Shown: positions 12,298-20,828 of the stretch, piece after piece
How positions within the stretch are numbered: the stretch's first letter is position 1
How the letters are laid out: each line of letters opens with the position of its first letter
Assembly: GCF_000012885.1 (NCBI RefSeq)
Contig: NC_007498.2
Span: 1 to 64,000 of the forward strand
Direction of reading: 5' to 3'
DNA length: 64,000 nt
DNA from: Syntrophotalea carbinolica DSM 2380
Lineage (GTDB): Bacteria; Desulfobacterota; Desulfuromonadia; Desulfuromonadales; Syntrophotaleaceae
Notes under the pieces: model-generated
Database searches by the model: none
What the model was told of the DNA's origin: nothing
What the model saw: only the letters and a program-made list of their open reading frames with translations
Translations under genes and position numbers: made by a program

Positions 12298-14691
12298 TCA
12301 GTTGTTTTCCATGTCCAATTGGAAAAAATCGATGGCCTGGGGCTGTTGCGTTTCCAGGGTATAGCGCGTAGGCGCTGTTCCCGACGCAAAGGCTTCAATG
12401 GTTACATTGGGGCTGTCTTCGGGAATCAGCAGACCGGTGGCCGGATCGATGGGGCGGAATTCGATACCGTCGGGTACCGGAAATTCGTGGCGTGGTCGAT
12501 CCTTGAGAACCGTTTGCATAAAATCGACCCAGGCCGGCGCGGCAGCCCTCGAACCGGTTTCACGTGGTCCCAGGGAACGTTCCTTATCGTAGCCAACCCA
12601 GGAGACCGCCAGCAGCTTCGGACTGTAGCCGACAAACCAGGCATCCTTCTGGTCGTTGGTGGTACCGGTCTTACCCGCGATGGCACGTTGCAGCGCCCGT
12701 GCCCGGAATCCGGTTCCTTCCTGGACTACGCTTTCGAGAAGATTGGTGACCAGATAGGCGGTTTCAGGAGAGATGACCCGTTGCGGCGATTGCTTGATCA
12801 GTTTTTGATCGGCAGCAGGGCCTGCGGGAAAATCGGCCGGATCCGTCGATTCCAGGACTCTACCGTTGCGATCGACAATGCGGGTGATGTAAACCGGTTT
12901 GATGCGAACTCCGCCGTTGGCAAAGACGCAATAGGCGGTGGCCAGTTCCATGGGGGATACGGCGGAAGATCCCAGCGCCAAGGTAAGATCCCGGTTCAGA
13001 GGGGACTCGATGCCGAGTTTTTTAGCATAATTGATGGCATAGCCTACCCCGATGTCCTGCAGCATTTTCACCGTAACCACATTGTAGGAATGGGCCAGAG
13101 CCTGACGCAGCGTCGTGACACCGGTGAAGCTTTCGGCATAGTTTTTCGGCTTCCATTCCTTTTCTGTTCCGTCTTCATCCTGTTCGCGGTAAATGATCGG
13201 CGTATCGAGCATAATGGTGGCGGGAGTATAGCCTTTATCCAGTGCGGCGGCGTAGATAAGAGGCTTGAAGGCGGAACCCGGCAGCCGGTGGGCCTGGATA
13301 GCCCGGTTGAACTGACTCTGGGTGAAATCATATCCACCTACAAGAGCCTTGACTCCACCCGAGTGGGGATCAAGGACAATGAAGGCACCCTGGGCGGCTG
13401 GTTCCTGGTACAGCGACAGCAGCAAATTTTTATCGGAGCTTTGTTCTATTTTTACCTGTAACACCGACCCTGCAGGAACGCTGATAACGCGTTCCTTGAC
13501 CTTTTTAACCGATGTGCCACGTCGTGTCACGCGCAGCTTGTTGGCCAGACCCTTGTTGAGTGGCAGAGTGCCGGTCAAGCTACCGATGCGTACGATGGCG
13601 TTATGGCCGCGCGTTCCGACCAACACCCCTTCAACAAGGCTCCCCTTCTCCGGCGGTTGCGGAAATTGGGTTTCCTGTTCGGCCAGAAAAGCCACTTCCT
13701 GCTCGGTATCGAGGATGCGTAGTGGGCCCCGGTAGCCACGGCGAAGGTCATGCCGTAGAAGATTGGCCTGCACCGCCAACTGAGCGGCTTGCTGCATGCC
13801 GACGTCCATGGTGGTGTAGACTTTTAATCCGGCGGTATTGAGGGTTTCCGATCCGTATGTTTCCTCCAGATAACGGCGCACCTGTTCGGTGAAATAGGCC
13901 GCTCCGGGTATCTGTCGATTGTTGCGCGGGTGGATAGCCACATTATCCGCCGTGGCGACCTCCATTTGTTCCCGGGTTATGTAACCGTCTTCCAACATGC
14001 GGCTGAGAACATAAGCCTGGCGTCTTTTTGCCCGGTCGAAATGCCGGTAGGGAGAATAGCGGCTGGGTGCCTGCGGCAGGCCGGCCAACATGGCGCATTC
14101 CGCCAGCGACAGTTGTTCGACGTTTTTACCGAAATAGTTTTCAGCTGCGGCCTGGACACCATAGGCGCCGTGGCCCAGGTAGATCTGATTGAGATACAGA
14201 AACAGAATATCGTCTTTGGATAATTTCTGTTCCATGCGCCAGGCCAGGATGGCTTCCTTGAATTTACGCGAAAACTTCTTTTCGGGCGTCAACAGCAGAC
14301 TTTTGGCCACCTGTTGGGTGATGGTGCTGCCGCCCTGGCGAATACCGCCGGCCATGACATTTTTAATGGCGGCCCGCAGAATGGACATCAGGTCGATGCC
14401 GCGATGCTGAAAGAAATGGGAATCTTCAGCAGCCACAAAAGCATGTATCAGTTGACGGGGAATGCGTACGATGGGGACCAGGATGCGACGTTCTTTGGAA
14501 AATTCGCTGATAACGGTGCCATCGTCGCTATGGATGGTGGTAATGATGGGCGGACGGTAATCGGCCAGGGTATCGACCTTGGGCAACGAAGCCGATACCA
14601 GTCCGTAGGCGGTTGCCAGAGCGAGACATCCGGCCAAAAAAAGGCCGAGGCACGACCAGAGGATGATTTTAATAGAGCGTTTTATGTTCAT
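12298..14691 (-). CDS. mrcA: Penicillin-binding protein 1A (bifunctional transglycosylase/transpeptidase)
   Basis: Builds and cross-links peptidoglycan at the inner membrane. I start it at MNIKRSIKII (14691), giving 797 residues; an AAGGAG lies 13 nt upstream, slightly far. One N-terminal membrane helix is followed by the GT51 domain (EDSHFFQHRGID, GGSTITQQVAK, LNQIYLGHGAYGV). An OB-like insertion comes next, then the transpeptidase domain with SxxK (GSAFKPL), SYN (AHSYNVV) and KTGT (AGKTGTTND). The gene is alone on this strand, convergent with nth. Confidence 0.95.
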   Translation of the reverse strand: MNIKRSIKIILWSCLGLFLAGCLALATAYGLVSASLPKVDTLADYRPPIITTIHSDDGTVISEFSKERRILVPIVRIPRQLIHAFVAAEDSHFFQHRGIDLMSILRAAIKNVMAGGIRQGGSTITQQVAKSLLLTPEKKFSRKFKEAILAWRMEQKLSKDDILFLYLNQIYLGHGAYGVQAAAENYFGKNVEQLSLAECAMLAGLPQAPSRYSPYRHFDRAKRRQAYVLSRMLEDGYITREQMEVATADNVAIHPRNNRQIPGAAYFTEQVRRYLEETYGSETLNTAGLKVYTTMDVGMQQAAQLAVQANLLRHDLRRGYRGPLRILDTEQEVAFLAEQETQFPQPPEKGSLVEGVLVGTRGHNAIVRIGSLTGTLPLNKGLANKLRVTRRGTSVKKVKERVISVPAGSVLQVKIEQSSDKNLLLSLYQEPAAQGAFIVLDPHSGGVKALVGGYDFTQSQFNRAIQAHRLPGSAFKPLIYAAALDKGYTPATIMLDTPIIYREQDEDGTEKEWKPKNYAESFTGVTTLRQALAHSYNVVTVKMLQDIGVGYAINYAKKLGIESPLNRDLTLALGSSAVSPMELATAYCVFANGGVRIKPVYITRIVDRNGRVLESTDPADFPAGPAADQKLIKQSPQRVISPETAYLVTNLLESVVQEGTGFRARALQRAIAGKTGTTNDQKDAWFVGYSPKLLAVSWVGYDKERSLGPRETGSRAAAPAWVDFMQTVLKDRPRHEFPVPDGIEFRPIDPATGLLIPEDSPNVTIEAFASGTAPTRYTLETQQPQAIDFFQLDMENN

Positions 14692-15050
14692 AGGGGTATG
14701 GTCTCTCCTTAAGAAATAAGCCCTCTTTATACCATAAATCACCCACTTGAACCAACCGCTTTGCCCCGTATCAGGGCTGCGGAGCTGGTTGCTTCCAATC
14801 GATGGCAGGATGGTTTTCCTGATCTGACATTTCGAATATTCGGACAGGAAAAAACCTGGTGGTCATGCTGCGGATGATGCGACCGAAACAAGAAGACTCC
14901 TAGATGGCCATAAAGGTTTGCCTGCCGTTGTCCGTTTGTCCGTAAACTTCAGTGTCAGCAGAGGATTAACAACCTTCATGCAGACGCTGCGAGGGATTGA
15001 CTTTCGATGGTAGCTGTGCTAACCAACCATAGAGTAAAAGGAGAAGACAC
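14692..15050. other. Gene-free region upstream of the PBP gene
   Basis: This stretch is the divergent upstream region of the PBP gene and of the small gene at 15051. No convincing protein, tRNA or named riboswitch was recognised in it. A -35-like TTGACT at 14997-15002 with an extended -10-like TGcTAACCA at 15017-15025 is the only promoter-like feature seen. Confidence 0.5.
14997..15025 (+). promoter_or_regulatory. Weak candidate promoter for the small gene at 15051
   Basis: TTGACT (14997-15002) is 5/6 to the sigma-70 -35 box. It is 17 bp from TAACCA (15020-15025), a poor -10 box but preceded by TG as in extended -10 promoters. A transcript from here would begin near 15032 and reach the terminator at 15216, about 185 nt. 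Confidence 0.3.
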
Positions 15051-15152
15051 ATGGCTCACCATCGGAACCGAGTACTGGTCGAAACAACGATAGCACGAGC
15101 GATGGGCTCTGCGGCTGAAGGTCGCAGAATGGCTCGTTGTCTTGCTATGTAA
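15051..15152 (+). CDS. Possible 33-residue small protein, unknown
   Basis: An open frame of 33 codons (starts MAHHRNRVLVETTIARAMG, ends MARCLAM) that I do not recognise. Support comes from a near-ideal ribosome site (AAAAGGAG, 7 nt before the ATG), a candidate promoter upstream and a strong intrinsic terminator 33 bp after the stop. That makes a self-contained unit of about 185 nt. The peptide is basic and Arg/Ala/Met-rich, with no membrane helix. It could be a real small protein, a leader peptide or a chance frame in a small RNA. Confidence 0.4.
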   Translation: MAHHRNRVLVETTIARAMGSAAEGRRMARCLAM

Positions 15153-15184
15153 AATCCCGGTGAGTCGGAGAATCTTTGCAGGTA

Positions 15185-15216
15185 AGCCATGGGCATTGGA
15201 AGCTCATGGCTTTTTA
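15185..15216 (+). terminator. Strong intrinsic terminator after the small gene
   Basis: AGCCATGGGC (15185-15194) pairs with GCTCATGGCT (15202-15211), ten pairs including one G-U, with a 7-nt loop and a run of Ts (15211-15215). It lies before the aminotransferase gene, so it ends an upstream short transcript rather than that gene. Confidence 0.75.
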
Positions 15217-15278
15217 CGTTATAGTGCATGTGAAATCGATGTGAACCGAGGCTTTTTGAAGGGATTTCAGATAAATCT

Positions 15279-16583
15279 ATGAGAAACGATATCGTACATA
15301 TCGGCGCAGGCGAATTGACCTATGAGATTCGGGCCATTGTGGAGATTGCCGAGACGCTTCAGCGTATGGGCATCAAAACCAACATGGAAAATATCGGCGA
15401 TCCGGTGGCCAAGGGCGAAAAAATACCCAAGTGGATGAAAAAGCTGGTGGCTGAACTGGTTATGGAGGATTGTTCCTACGGCTACTGCCCCACCAAGGGG
15501 GTGCTGGAGACGCGTGAGTTTTTGGCGGAGCGCACCAATCGGCGCGGCAAGGCCCAAATCACTGCCGAAGATATCATGTTCTTCAATGGCCTGGGGGATG
15601 CGATCCAGAAGGTATACGGCTTTCTTCGGCGCGAGGCACGTGTCATCGGCCCTTCGCCGACCTATTCCACCCATTCCTCGGCCGAAGCCGCCCATGCCGG
15701 ACAACGGCCTATTTCCTATCGTCTGGATCCCGACAACAACTGGTATCCGGACCTGGACGACTTGCGGCTATCGGTGAAATACAACCCGGCGGTTTCCGGG
15801 ATTCTGATCATCAATCCCGACAACCCGACGGGCTCGGTCTATCCGGAGCGGATTCTGCGCGAGATGATCGCCATCGCCAGGGAATACGATTTGTTCGTAA
15901 TTTGCGATGAGGTCTACCTGAATATCGTCTATAACGGCCAATCGACCAAGCCCCTGTCGGATCTCATCGGCGACGTACCCGGCATGGCATTACGCGGTAT
16001 CAGCAAGGATGTGCCGTGGCCCGGCGCCCGTTGCGGTTGGATCGAAACCTACAATGCCGAGCGCGACCCGGTTTTCAAGCGCTACATGCAGAGCATTCTC
16101 AATGCCAAGATGGTTGAAGTCTGTTCCACTACCTTACCCCAGAAGGCGATACCGCGCATTCTGGATCATCCCGAATATCCGTCCTATCTCGATGAGCGGC
16201 GGGCCCGATACGAAAACTGTTCCAATATTGCCTACGAGATTTTAAAGGATGTACCCGGCACCAAGGTCAATCGGACGAATGGCGCATTTTACATGAGTGT
16301 CGTGATCAAGTCTGAAGCTTTGACCCATAAACAGACGCTGCCTATTGAAAATGCCGAGGTACGGAGCCTGGTGGAGCGTCTGGTCAGCCCGCCGGGGGTT
16401 TCTCTCGATAAGCGTTTCGTGTACTATCTGCTTGCGTCGACCGGTATATGCGTGGTTCCCCTTTCGTCTTTCTGTACCCGGGAAATGGGCTTTCGCATTA
16501 CCTTGCTGGAACGCGACGAAAAGGAGTTCACGCGTATTTTCCAGACCATCGCCGATAGCATCACGGCGTACCTGAACTCCTGA
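15279..16583 (+). CDS. Pyridoxal-phosphate aminotransferase (class I/II)
   Basis: A 434-residue fold-type I aminotransferase. Visible are the substrate-side motif NPDNPTGSVYP, the PLP-binding Asp in VICDEVYLNIVY, the Schiff-base Lys in GISKDVPWPGARCGW and the C-terminal Arg region GFRITLLERD. The N-terminal motif IGDPVAKGEKIP is in the family style. The amino acid substrate cannot be read from sequence; alanine- or aspartate-type aminotransferases are the closest guess. It stands alone, followed by an HD-GYP gene 42 bp downstream. Confidence 0.85.
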   Translation: MRNDIVHIGAGELTYEIRAIVEIAETLQRMGIKTNMENIGDPVAKGEKIPKWMKKLVAELVMEDCSYGYCPTKGVLETREFLAERTNRRGKAQITAEDIMFFNGLGDAIQKVYGFLRREARVIGPSPTYSTHSSAEAAHAGQRPISYRLDPDNNWYPDLDDLRLSVKYNPAVSGILIINPDNPTGSVYPERILREMIAIAREYDLFVICDEVYLNIVYNGQSTKPLSDLIGDVPGMALRGISKDVPWPGARCGWIETYNAERDPVFKRYMQSILNAKMVEVCSTTLPQKAIPRILDHPEYPSYLDERRARYENCSNIAYEILKDVPGTKVNRTNGAFYMSVVIKSEALTHKQTLPIENAEVRSLVERLVSPPGVSLDKRFVYYLLASTGICVVPLSSFCTREMGFRITLLERDEKEFTRIFQTIADSITAYLNS

Positions 16584-16625
16584 TCGCTGATAGGGGCATG
16601 AATTGTTGCAGGATGCTGCATACTG

Positions 16626-17624
16626 ATGGGAAATAAACTATCTGCTTCAGAGGCAAGCATGGAACTGGCCGAAACTATTCCCACGGAGGAATTCTTCGCC
16701 GTAAGTGCGGACTTTCTCGATTTTATCGAAAAAGCGCCCTGTGACCTGTTTCGGCGTAACCGCAGCGGCGAATATGTTCTTCTGGCTGCCCGGCATAGCG
16801 CATTGAGCCGTCAGGCTGTCATGGGTCTGGAGCACTACGGTACCGATCAAATCTATGCCCGGACCGACGATTCGGCATATTACAGCCGCATGTTGCGTGC
16901 CCGTTTGGACGACCTGGTCGCCAATCCGAATATTGAGGCATCCGTTAAAGCCAGGGCGGTACAGGCCACCTGCCGCGATGCCATGCGTCGTGCTTTCGAT
17001 GACCCCCGCGGCCCTTTCATAAGACAGGCTTGCGATATCATCGTGCCGACGGTCGATCTGATTGTAAGTGACGATCAGGCCACCAAACATCTGGTACGGT
17101 TGACGGCCTTCGATCAGGCCACTTACATACATTCAACCAATGTCGGTATTTTCGGTGTGGCCCTGGCCAGGTTGTTTTTTGGCCTGGATCGGTCCCACGA
17201 TATGCATAAGCTTGGCACCGGATTTTTTTTGCATGACCTTGGCAAGTGCCGAATTCCCATCGATATCCTCAATAAGCCTGGGGCTTTGACGCCGGAAGAA
17301 CGGCTGGTCGTTAACGGTCATGTGGAAGAAGGTTATACCATTTTAAGCGAACATGGCATCGTTACCGATGAAGCACGTACGATTACCTTGCAGCACCATG
17401 AAAAGGATAACGGCCAGGGCTATCCCCGTGGCAGGGTGGGCTCGGATATTCACCCCTATGCGCGCATTTGCCGCATTGCCGATATTTATGAGGCGCTGAC
17501 TGCAGAGCGTCCCTATCACAAGAGGCGTTCCACTTTCGAAGCGCTCAAAATCATGAAGGAATACGAAGTGGCAGATGTGGACCAGGGGCTTTTCGCCGAG
17601 TTTATCCGGCTTTTTACCGCATAA
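16626..17624 (+). CDS. HD-GYP domain protein (predicted c-di-GMP phosphodiesterase)
   Basis: A 332-residue cytosolic protein. The C-terminal half (from about residue 150) is an HD-GYP domain: IHSTNVG, HDLGKCRIP, NGHVEEGY, QHHEKDNGQGYP, and the GYP-region aspartate in RIADIYEALTAERPY. All metal ligands expected for the family appear present, so it is probably active in hydrolysing cyclic di-GMP. The first about 150 residues are an unassigned regulatory domain with no receiver signature. The context (many PilZ, MCP and YajQ proteins nearby) fits c-di-GMP signalling. Confidence 0.88.
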   Translation: MGNKLSASEASMELAETIPTEEFFAVSADFLDFIEKAPCDLFRRNRSGEYVLLAARHSALSRQAVMGLEHYGTDQIYARTDDSAYYSRMLRARLDDLVANPNIEASVKARAVQATCRDAMRRAFDDPRGPFIRQACDIIVPTVDLIVSDDQATKHLVRLTAFDQATYIHSTNVGIFGVALARLFFGLDRSHDMHKLGTGFFLHDLGKCRIPIDILNKPGALTPEERLVVNGHVEEGYTILSEHGIVTDEARTITLQHHEKDNGQGYPRGRVGSDIHPYARICRIADIYEALTAERPYHKRRSTFEALKIMKEYEVADVDQGLFAEFIRLFTA

Positions 17625-17699
17625 CGGCGATGCTTGAGTCGGGGGAAAACTTTTGACTTCCTCATGCCACCTGTGTTAGCTAGTTGCCTTTGAGCAGGT

Positions 17700-17705
17700 T
17701 ATAAT
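17700..17705 (+). promoter_or_regulatory. Candidate promoter (-10) for the ATP synthase Fo genes
   Basis: A perfect TATAAT at 17700-17705 lies 69 bp before atpZ. The expected -35 position (TTAGCT, 18-bp spacing) is weak. It is the only consensus -10 in the 150-bp gap. Confidence 0.4.
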
Positions 17706-17774
17706 CGTAGGTAATTTCGCCAGCGGCACGGCGATTTACGACGGCTCTTTGCGGCGTCCCGGATATAGACGGAT

Positions 17775-18023
17775 ATGGCGGAAAACCGACAACAGCTGAT
17801 CAAGTCCATAGGGTTTCTCTCCGGAGTCGGAATTTCTATGGTGGCGTCGACCCTGATCGGGTTGTTTATGGGGTATTATCTCGACCGCTGGCTGGATACC
17901 GGTCCCTGGTTGACGCTGCTGTTTCTTGGGTTCGGAATAGCCGCCGGTTTCCGCAATATTTTTATCCTTACCCGTCGAGAGTTGCGCCGGCAGCAGGAGG
18001 ATGAAAGTGACAACCGGCAGTGA
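17775..18023 (+). CDS. AtpZ/AtpI-like ATP synthase accessory protein
   Basis: An 82-residue membrane protein with two predicted transmembrane helices (SIGFLSGVGISMVASTLIGLF; LTLLFLGFGIAAGFRNIFIL) and a charged tail. This is the AtpZ pattern: a small protein encoded at the head of Fo operons and thought to help c-ring assembly or Mg2+ supply. It overlaps the following AtpI-like gene and is the first of four genes of the Fo block. Confidence 0.75.
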   Translation: MAENRQQLIKSIGFLSGVGISMVASTLIGLFMGYYLDRWLDTGPWLTLLFLGFGIAAGFRNIFILTRRELRRQQEDESDNRQ

Positions 18024-18375
18024 TACGATCATACGGGATCTGTCCCGGCGCAACTGGTTGATCCTTGGCGCCATGGTTCTGGGCAGTCTGCTGTGGCAGT
18101 CACGGGCGGTCACGGTGGGGGTGCTGGGTGGCGGTTTGACCGTTATTGGCGGTTTTCAGACTTTGCACCGTTCCCTTTCCCGGTTACTATCGGTTCCTGG
18201 ACAGCGCTCGGGCTTAGGTTTTCAATGCGGGTCTTTCATCAGGCTGGCATGTCTGGCCGGGGCTATTTTTGTGTTGATCGGCCCGCTCAAGGCTCACCCC
18301 CTGGCACTGAGTATCGGCCTTTCGGTGGTGGTTGCCAATCTGCTATGGACGACGTTGCTTTTGGGCCTGGCATGA
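18007..18375 (+). CDS. atpI: ATP synthase protein I (AtpI-like)
   Basis: A small hydrophobic protein of about 122 residues with four predicted helices, in the position of AtpI between atpZ and atpB. An ATG at 18001 sits directly against the GGAGG ribosome site (17996-18000). The GTG at 18007 has 6-nt spacing and is the better start. The 3' end runs to 18375, 16 bp before atpB. The sequence itself is poorly conserved; context carries much of the call. Confidence 0.65.
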   Translation: MTTGSDTIIRDLSRRNWLILGAMVLGSLLWQSRAVTVGVLGGGLTVIGGFQTLHRSLSRLLSVPGQRSGLGFQCGSFIRLACLAGAIFVLIGPLKAHPLALSIGLSVVVANLLWTTLLLGLA

Positions 18376-18391
18376 CAACAAGAGAGTATTC

Positions 18392-19096
18392 ATGACGCAT
18401 CCTTTTTTGTTTCTCAAGTGGCTGGTTGAACATTTTACCCAAGGCACAAGCCTGGAAAACCTGGAGCACTACGGTTTTTTGGTGCATGTCACCCATGCCT
18501 GGTTGATCATGTTGTTGCTGACGGGGGTAGCGCTGCTGCTGAAGCGCCGGCTGTCAGAGGTTCCCGGCGGGTTGCAGAATCTGGTTGAAATCGTTCTGGT
18601 GGAGCTGGGACGCCTGGCCGATGAAACCATGGGTCCCAAGGGCCGTCGCTATTTTCCCCTGATTGCCACGTTGGCACTGTTTATCCTGTTTTCCAATCTT
18701 ATTGCCCTGATACCGGGGTTTGCTCCCCCGACGGCCAATCTCAATACCAATGCCGCACTGGCGCTGGCGGTTTTTGGCATGACCCATGTCGTGGGAGTCC
18801 GAGAGCACGGGCTAAAATATTTTAAACATTTTGTGGGGCCCGTATGGTGGTTGGCACCGTTGATTCTGCCGATTGAAATCATCGGGCATCTGGCGCGTCC
18901 CCTGTCGTTGGCGCTGCGTCTTTTCGGTAATATGTACGGGCATGAAATCGTACTGGTTATTTTCTTTACCCTGGTACCGCTGCTGTTACCTATTCCCATG
19001 ATGCTGATGGGGATTTTGGTGGCGTTTATCCAGACGTTTGTGTTTACCCTGCTGGCCATGATTTATATCGCCGGGGCTCTGGAGGAAGCACACTGA
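18392..19096 (+). CDS. atpB: ATP synthase Fo subunit a
   Basis: Forms the ion half-channels beside the c-ring. I start at [15 protein letters not shown] (18392), after agagag; this gives 234 residues with about six membrane helices. The essential arginine is in [16 protein letters not shown]. The motif [14 protein letters not shown] and the C-terminal [19 protein letters not shown] fit subunit a. F1 genes are not in this window, so the ATP synthase genes are split, as in Geobacter relatives. Confidence 0.95.
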   Translation: MTHPFLFLKWLVEHFTQGTSLENLEHYGFLVHVTHAWLIMLLLTGVALLLKRRLSEVPGGLQNLVEIVLVELGRLADETMGPKGRRYFPLIATLALFILFSNLIALIPGFAPPTANLNTNAALALAVFGMTHVVGVREHGLKYFKHFVGPVWWLAPLILPIEIIGHLARPLSLALRLFGNMYGHEIVLVIFFTLVPLLLPIPMMLMGILVAFIQTFVFTLLAMIYIAGALEEAH

Positions 19097-19197
19097 TGTA
19101 TGCGTGTCCCGCTGTTGGCGACAGTTCCATAGGCGGATTGCATATAGGTTATTAGGTCTGAAGACTCAGAAATCAAGCAAATCAAAGGAGATTTACA

Positions 19198-19464
19198 ATG
19201 GATTTTTTCACCTGGGTTATCATAACCGCCGGGTTCGGTATGGCTTTCGGCTCCTTGGGAACGGCTATCGGACAAGGGCTGGCCGTCAAGAGCGCTCTTG
19301 AGGGTGTGGCCCGTAATCCCGGCGCCAGCGGCAAGATACTGACTACCATGATGATCGGCCTGGCGATGGTCGAATCGCTGGCCATCTATGTATTCGTCGT
19401 GTCCATGATCATTTTGTTCGCCAACCCTTTCAAGGATGTCGTGCTGGAGCTTGTGGCCGGCTAA
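19198..19464 (+). CDS. atpE: ATP synthase Fo subunit c
   Basis: An 88-residue proteolipid with two membrane helices that forms the rotor ring. The ion-binding Glu59 is in MVESLAIY, and the loop motif is ARNPGASGK. Gln26, Ser60 and Tyr64 sit at the spacing of the sodium-binding ligands of Ilyobacter-type c subunits (Q32, S66, Y70), but the Thr67 position is Leu61. A strong ribosome site (aaaggag) precedes the ATG. A strong terminator follows. Confidence 0.95.
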   Translation: MDFFTWVIITAGFGMAFGSLGTAIGQGLAVKSALEGVARNPGASGKILTTMMIGLAMVESLAIYVFVVSMIILFANPFKDVVLELVAG

Positions 19465-19493
19465 AAACTGCGTTAGGGATAGATAAAGCCATA

Positions 19494-19529
19494 GGGATGA
19501 AACGGCACAGGGCCGTTTCATCCCTTTTT
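19494..19529 (+). terminator. Intrinsic terminator of the atp Fo genes
   Basis: GGGATGAAACGGC (19494-19506) pairs perfectly over 13 bp with GCCGTTTCATCCC (19512-19524), loop ACAGG, followed by five Ts. It closes the atpZ-atpI-atpB-atpE block. Confidence 0.9.
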
Positions 19530-19794
19530 CTTATGAGCCATGCCGATGCTCGCTGCTGCGCCGTGTTGTGTGTATCGGTATATGTATAGTCCCTCCTTTC
19601 AGAATGTGTCTCGTTTAATATCTCCGGTACGCTTCCCTTGCCGACAGCCTGTTCCGCGCCCCTTGCGATAAGCGGTATAGAGCTATGGTTTTTCAGCCTT
19701 ATATCTCGATCAGGCTCTCGTCCCACAACCCTTTTCGTAGTGTTATACTAAAAGCGTAGAGGGTCTCTAAAATCCACGGGAAAGGGGTTCATCT
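19530..19794. other. Gap after the atp terminator
   Basis: Apart from a -10-like TATACT at 19744-19749 without a good -35, I see no gene, RNA or repeat in this stretch. It is the likely promoter region for the Zn-ribbon/archease/rtcB genes, whose first ribosome site (aaagggg) lies at its end. Confidence 0.5.
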
Positions 19795-20313
19795 ATGCAA
19801 AAAGAAAGCGAAAAATTCGGTATCAGTGATAAACGGGGACGGTGCAAGACCAGTAACGATCCTTATCTTCCCGGCCAAGGGTTGCCGGAACCTGTGATCT
19901 GTCCTGAGTGTCAGGCCGTTTATCGCAACAAGCGTTGGTATATCGATGCGACGGCTTATGAAAAATTAGCCGCCGATACGAAGGTGGTCAGGCATCTGTG
20001 TCCGGGCTGTCACAAAATCAAGGATGGCTACGCCGAGGGCTACGTTACCCTGCGGGGCTCTTACCTGTGGGCGCACGAAACGGAAATTCGCAATATCCTC
20101 AAAAACGAGGAGCGTAAAGCCATGGCCAAAAATCCACTGGTGCGTATCATGCGCATGGAGCGTGAAGGGGAAGAACTTCTGATTGAAACCACCGAGGAGA
20201 AACTTGCCGAGCACCTGGGGCGGGCACTGAATAAGGCGCATCAGGGCGAGCTCAAAGTGGTGTGGACGGATGATCATGCCATCTGCCGCGTCACCTGGCA
20301 TCGTGAAGGCTGA
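19795..20313 (+). CDS. Zinc-ribbon protein, NMD3/BCAM0308-like
   Basis: A 172-residue protein. The N-terminal half has two CxxC pairs (VICPECQAVY and HLCPGCHKIK) forming a likely zinc ribbon, preceded by a basic segment. The C-terminal half has a small alpha/beta pattern (EEELLIETTEEKLAEHLGRAL). It resembles bacterial proteins of the BCAM0308 type; function is unknown, though the zinc ribbon resembles that of NMD3-related RNA-associated proteins. It sits directly upstream of archease and rtcB, so a role with RNA repair is an inference from context. Confidence 0.6.
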   Translation: MQKESEKFGISDKRGRCKTSNDPYLPGQGLPEPVICPECQAVYRNKRWYIDATAYEKLAADTKVVRHLCPGCHKIKDGYAEGYVTLRGSYLWAHETEIRNILKNEERKAMAKNPLVRIMRMEREGEELLIETTEEKLAEHLGRALNKAHQGELKVVWTDDHAICRVTWHREG

Positions 20314-20317
20314 CAAC

Positions 20318-20797
20318 ATGGGGGGGAAGCAGAAGGTTCGGTCGTTGGCGTCCGCCACATCCGAGCCGGCTAAAAGGAAAGGCGGCAATGCCGCCTTTCG
20401 GCTTTTGGAACATACGGCCGACATGGGTATCGAGGCCCGGGCGTCCAGTTGCGAAGAGCTTTTTGTGCAGGCGGCCAGGGGTATGCTGGCGGTGTTGGCG
20501 GGCCAAGCCGATTCCACAGCCCCACCGAAAAAAATAACCCTCGAAGTGCGTGCCGGGGATGTGGAGGAACTGCTGGTGGTCTGGCTCAATGAGCTGCTTT
20601 ACCTGATTCAGTCCAAGGGATTGTGGCCCCGGGATATCGTTTTAAGCGGAATGCAACCGGATCTTCTCGAAGCCAGATTGACAGTGGCACCGCTGGCCGG
20701 CGTTCCGCAGCGGGAGATCAAGGCCGTCACCTACCACCATCTACTGGTGAGCTGTTTTCACGGGCTCTGGCGGGGGCGCGTCTATCTCGATTTATAA
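20318..20797 (+). CDS. Archease (RtcB activator)
   Basis: A protein of about 159 residues with the SHS2 archease fold. The motif FRLLEHTADMGIEA and the C-terminal EIKAVTYHHLLV are diagnostic. The ATG at 20318 lies 4 bp after the previous stop; an earlier in-frame start at 20270 overlaps that gene and is less likely. Archease helps RtcB ligase turn over by promoting guanylylation. The next gene is rtcB, a common pairing. Confidence 0.9.
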   Translation: MGGKQKVRSLASATSEPAKRKGGNAAFRLLEHTADMGIEARASSCEELFVQAARGMLAVLAGQADSTAPPKKITLEVRAGDVEELLVVWLNELLYLIQSKGLWPRDIVLSGMQPDLLEARLTVAPLAGVPQREIKAVTYHHLLVSCFHGLWRGRVYLDL

Positions 20798-20828
20798 ACA
20801 GCTCCGCCCTCCATAAAAGGGGTGAATT

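Noticed and set aside
12288-12301. Palindrome CTGATCAAGATCAG at the nth/PBP junction as a bidirectional terminator
   Set aside because: The loop is only two bases and no clear T-run follows.
14692-15050. c-di-GMP (GEMM) or other riboswitch in the gap upstream of the aminotransferase
   Set aside because: I could not match the conserved GEMM core or any other known motif by eye; a covariance-model search would be decisive.
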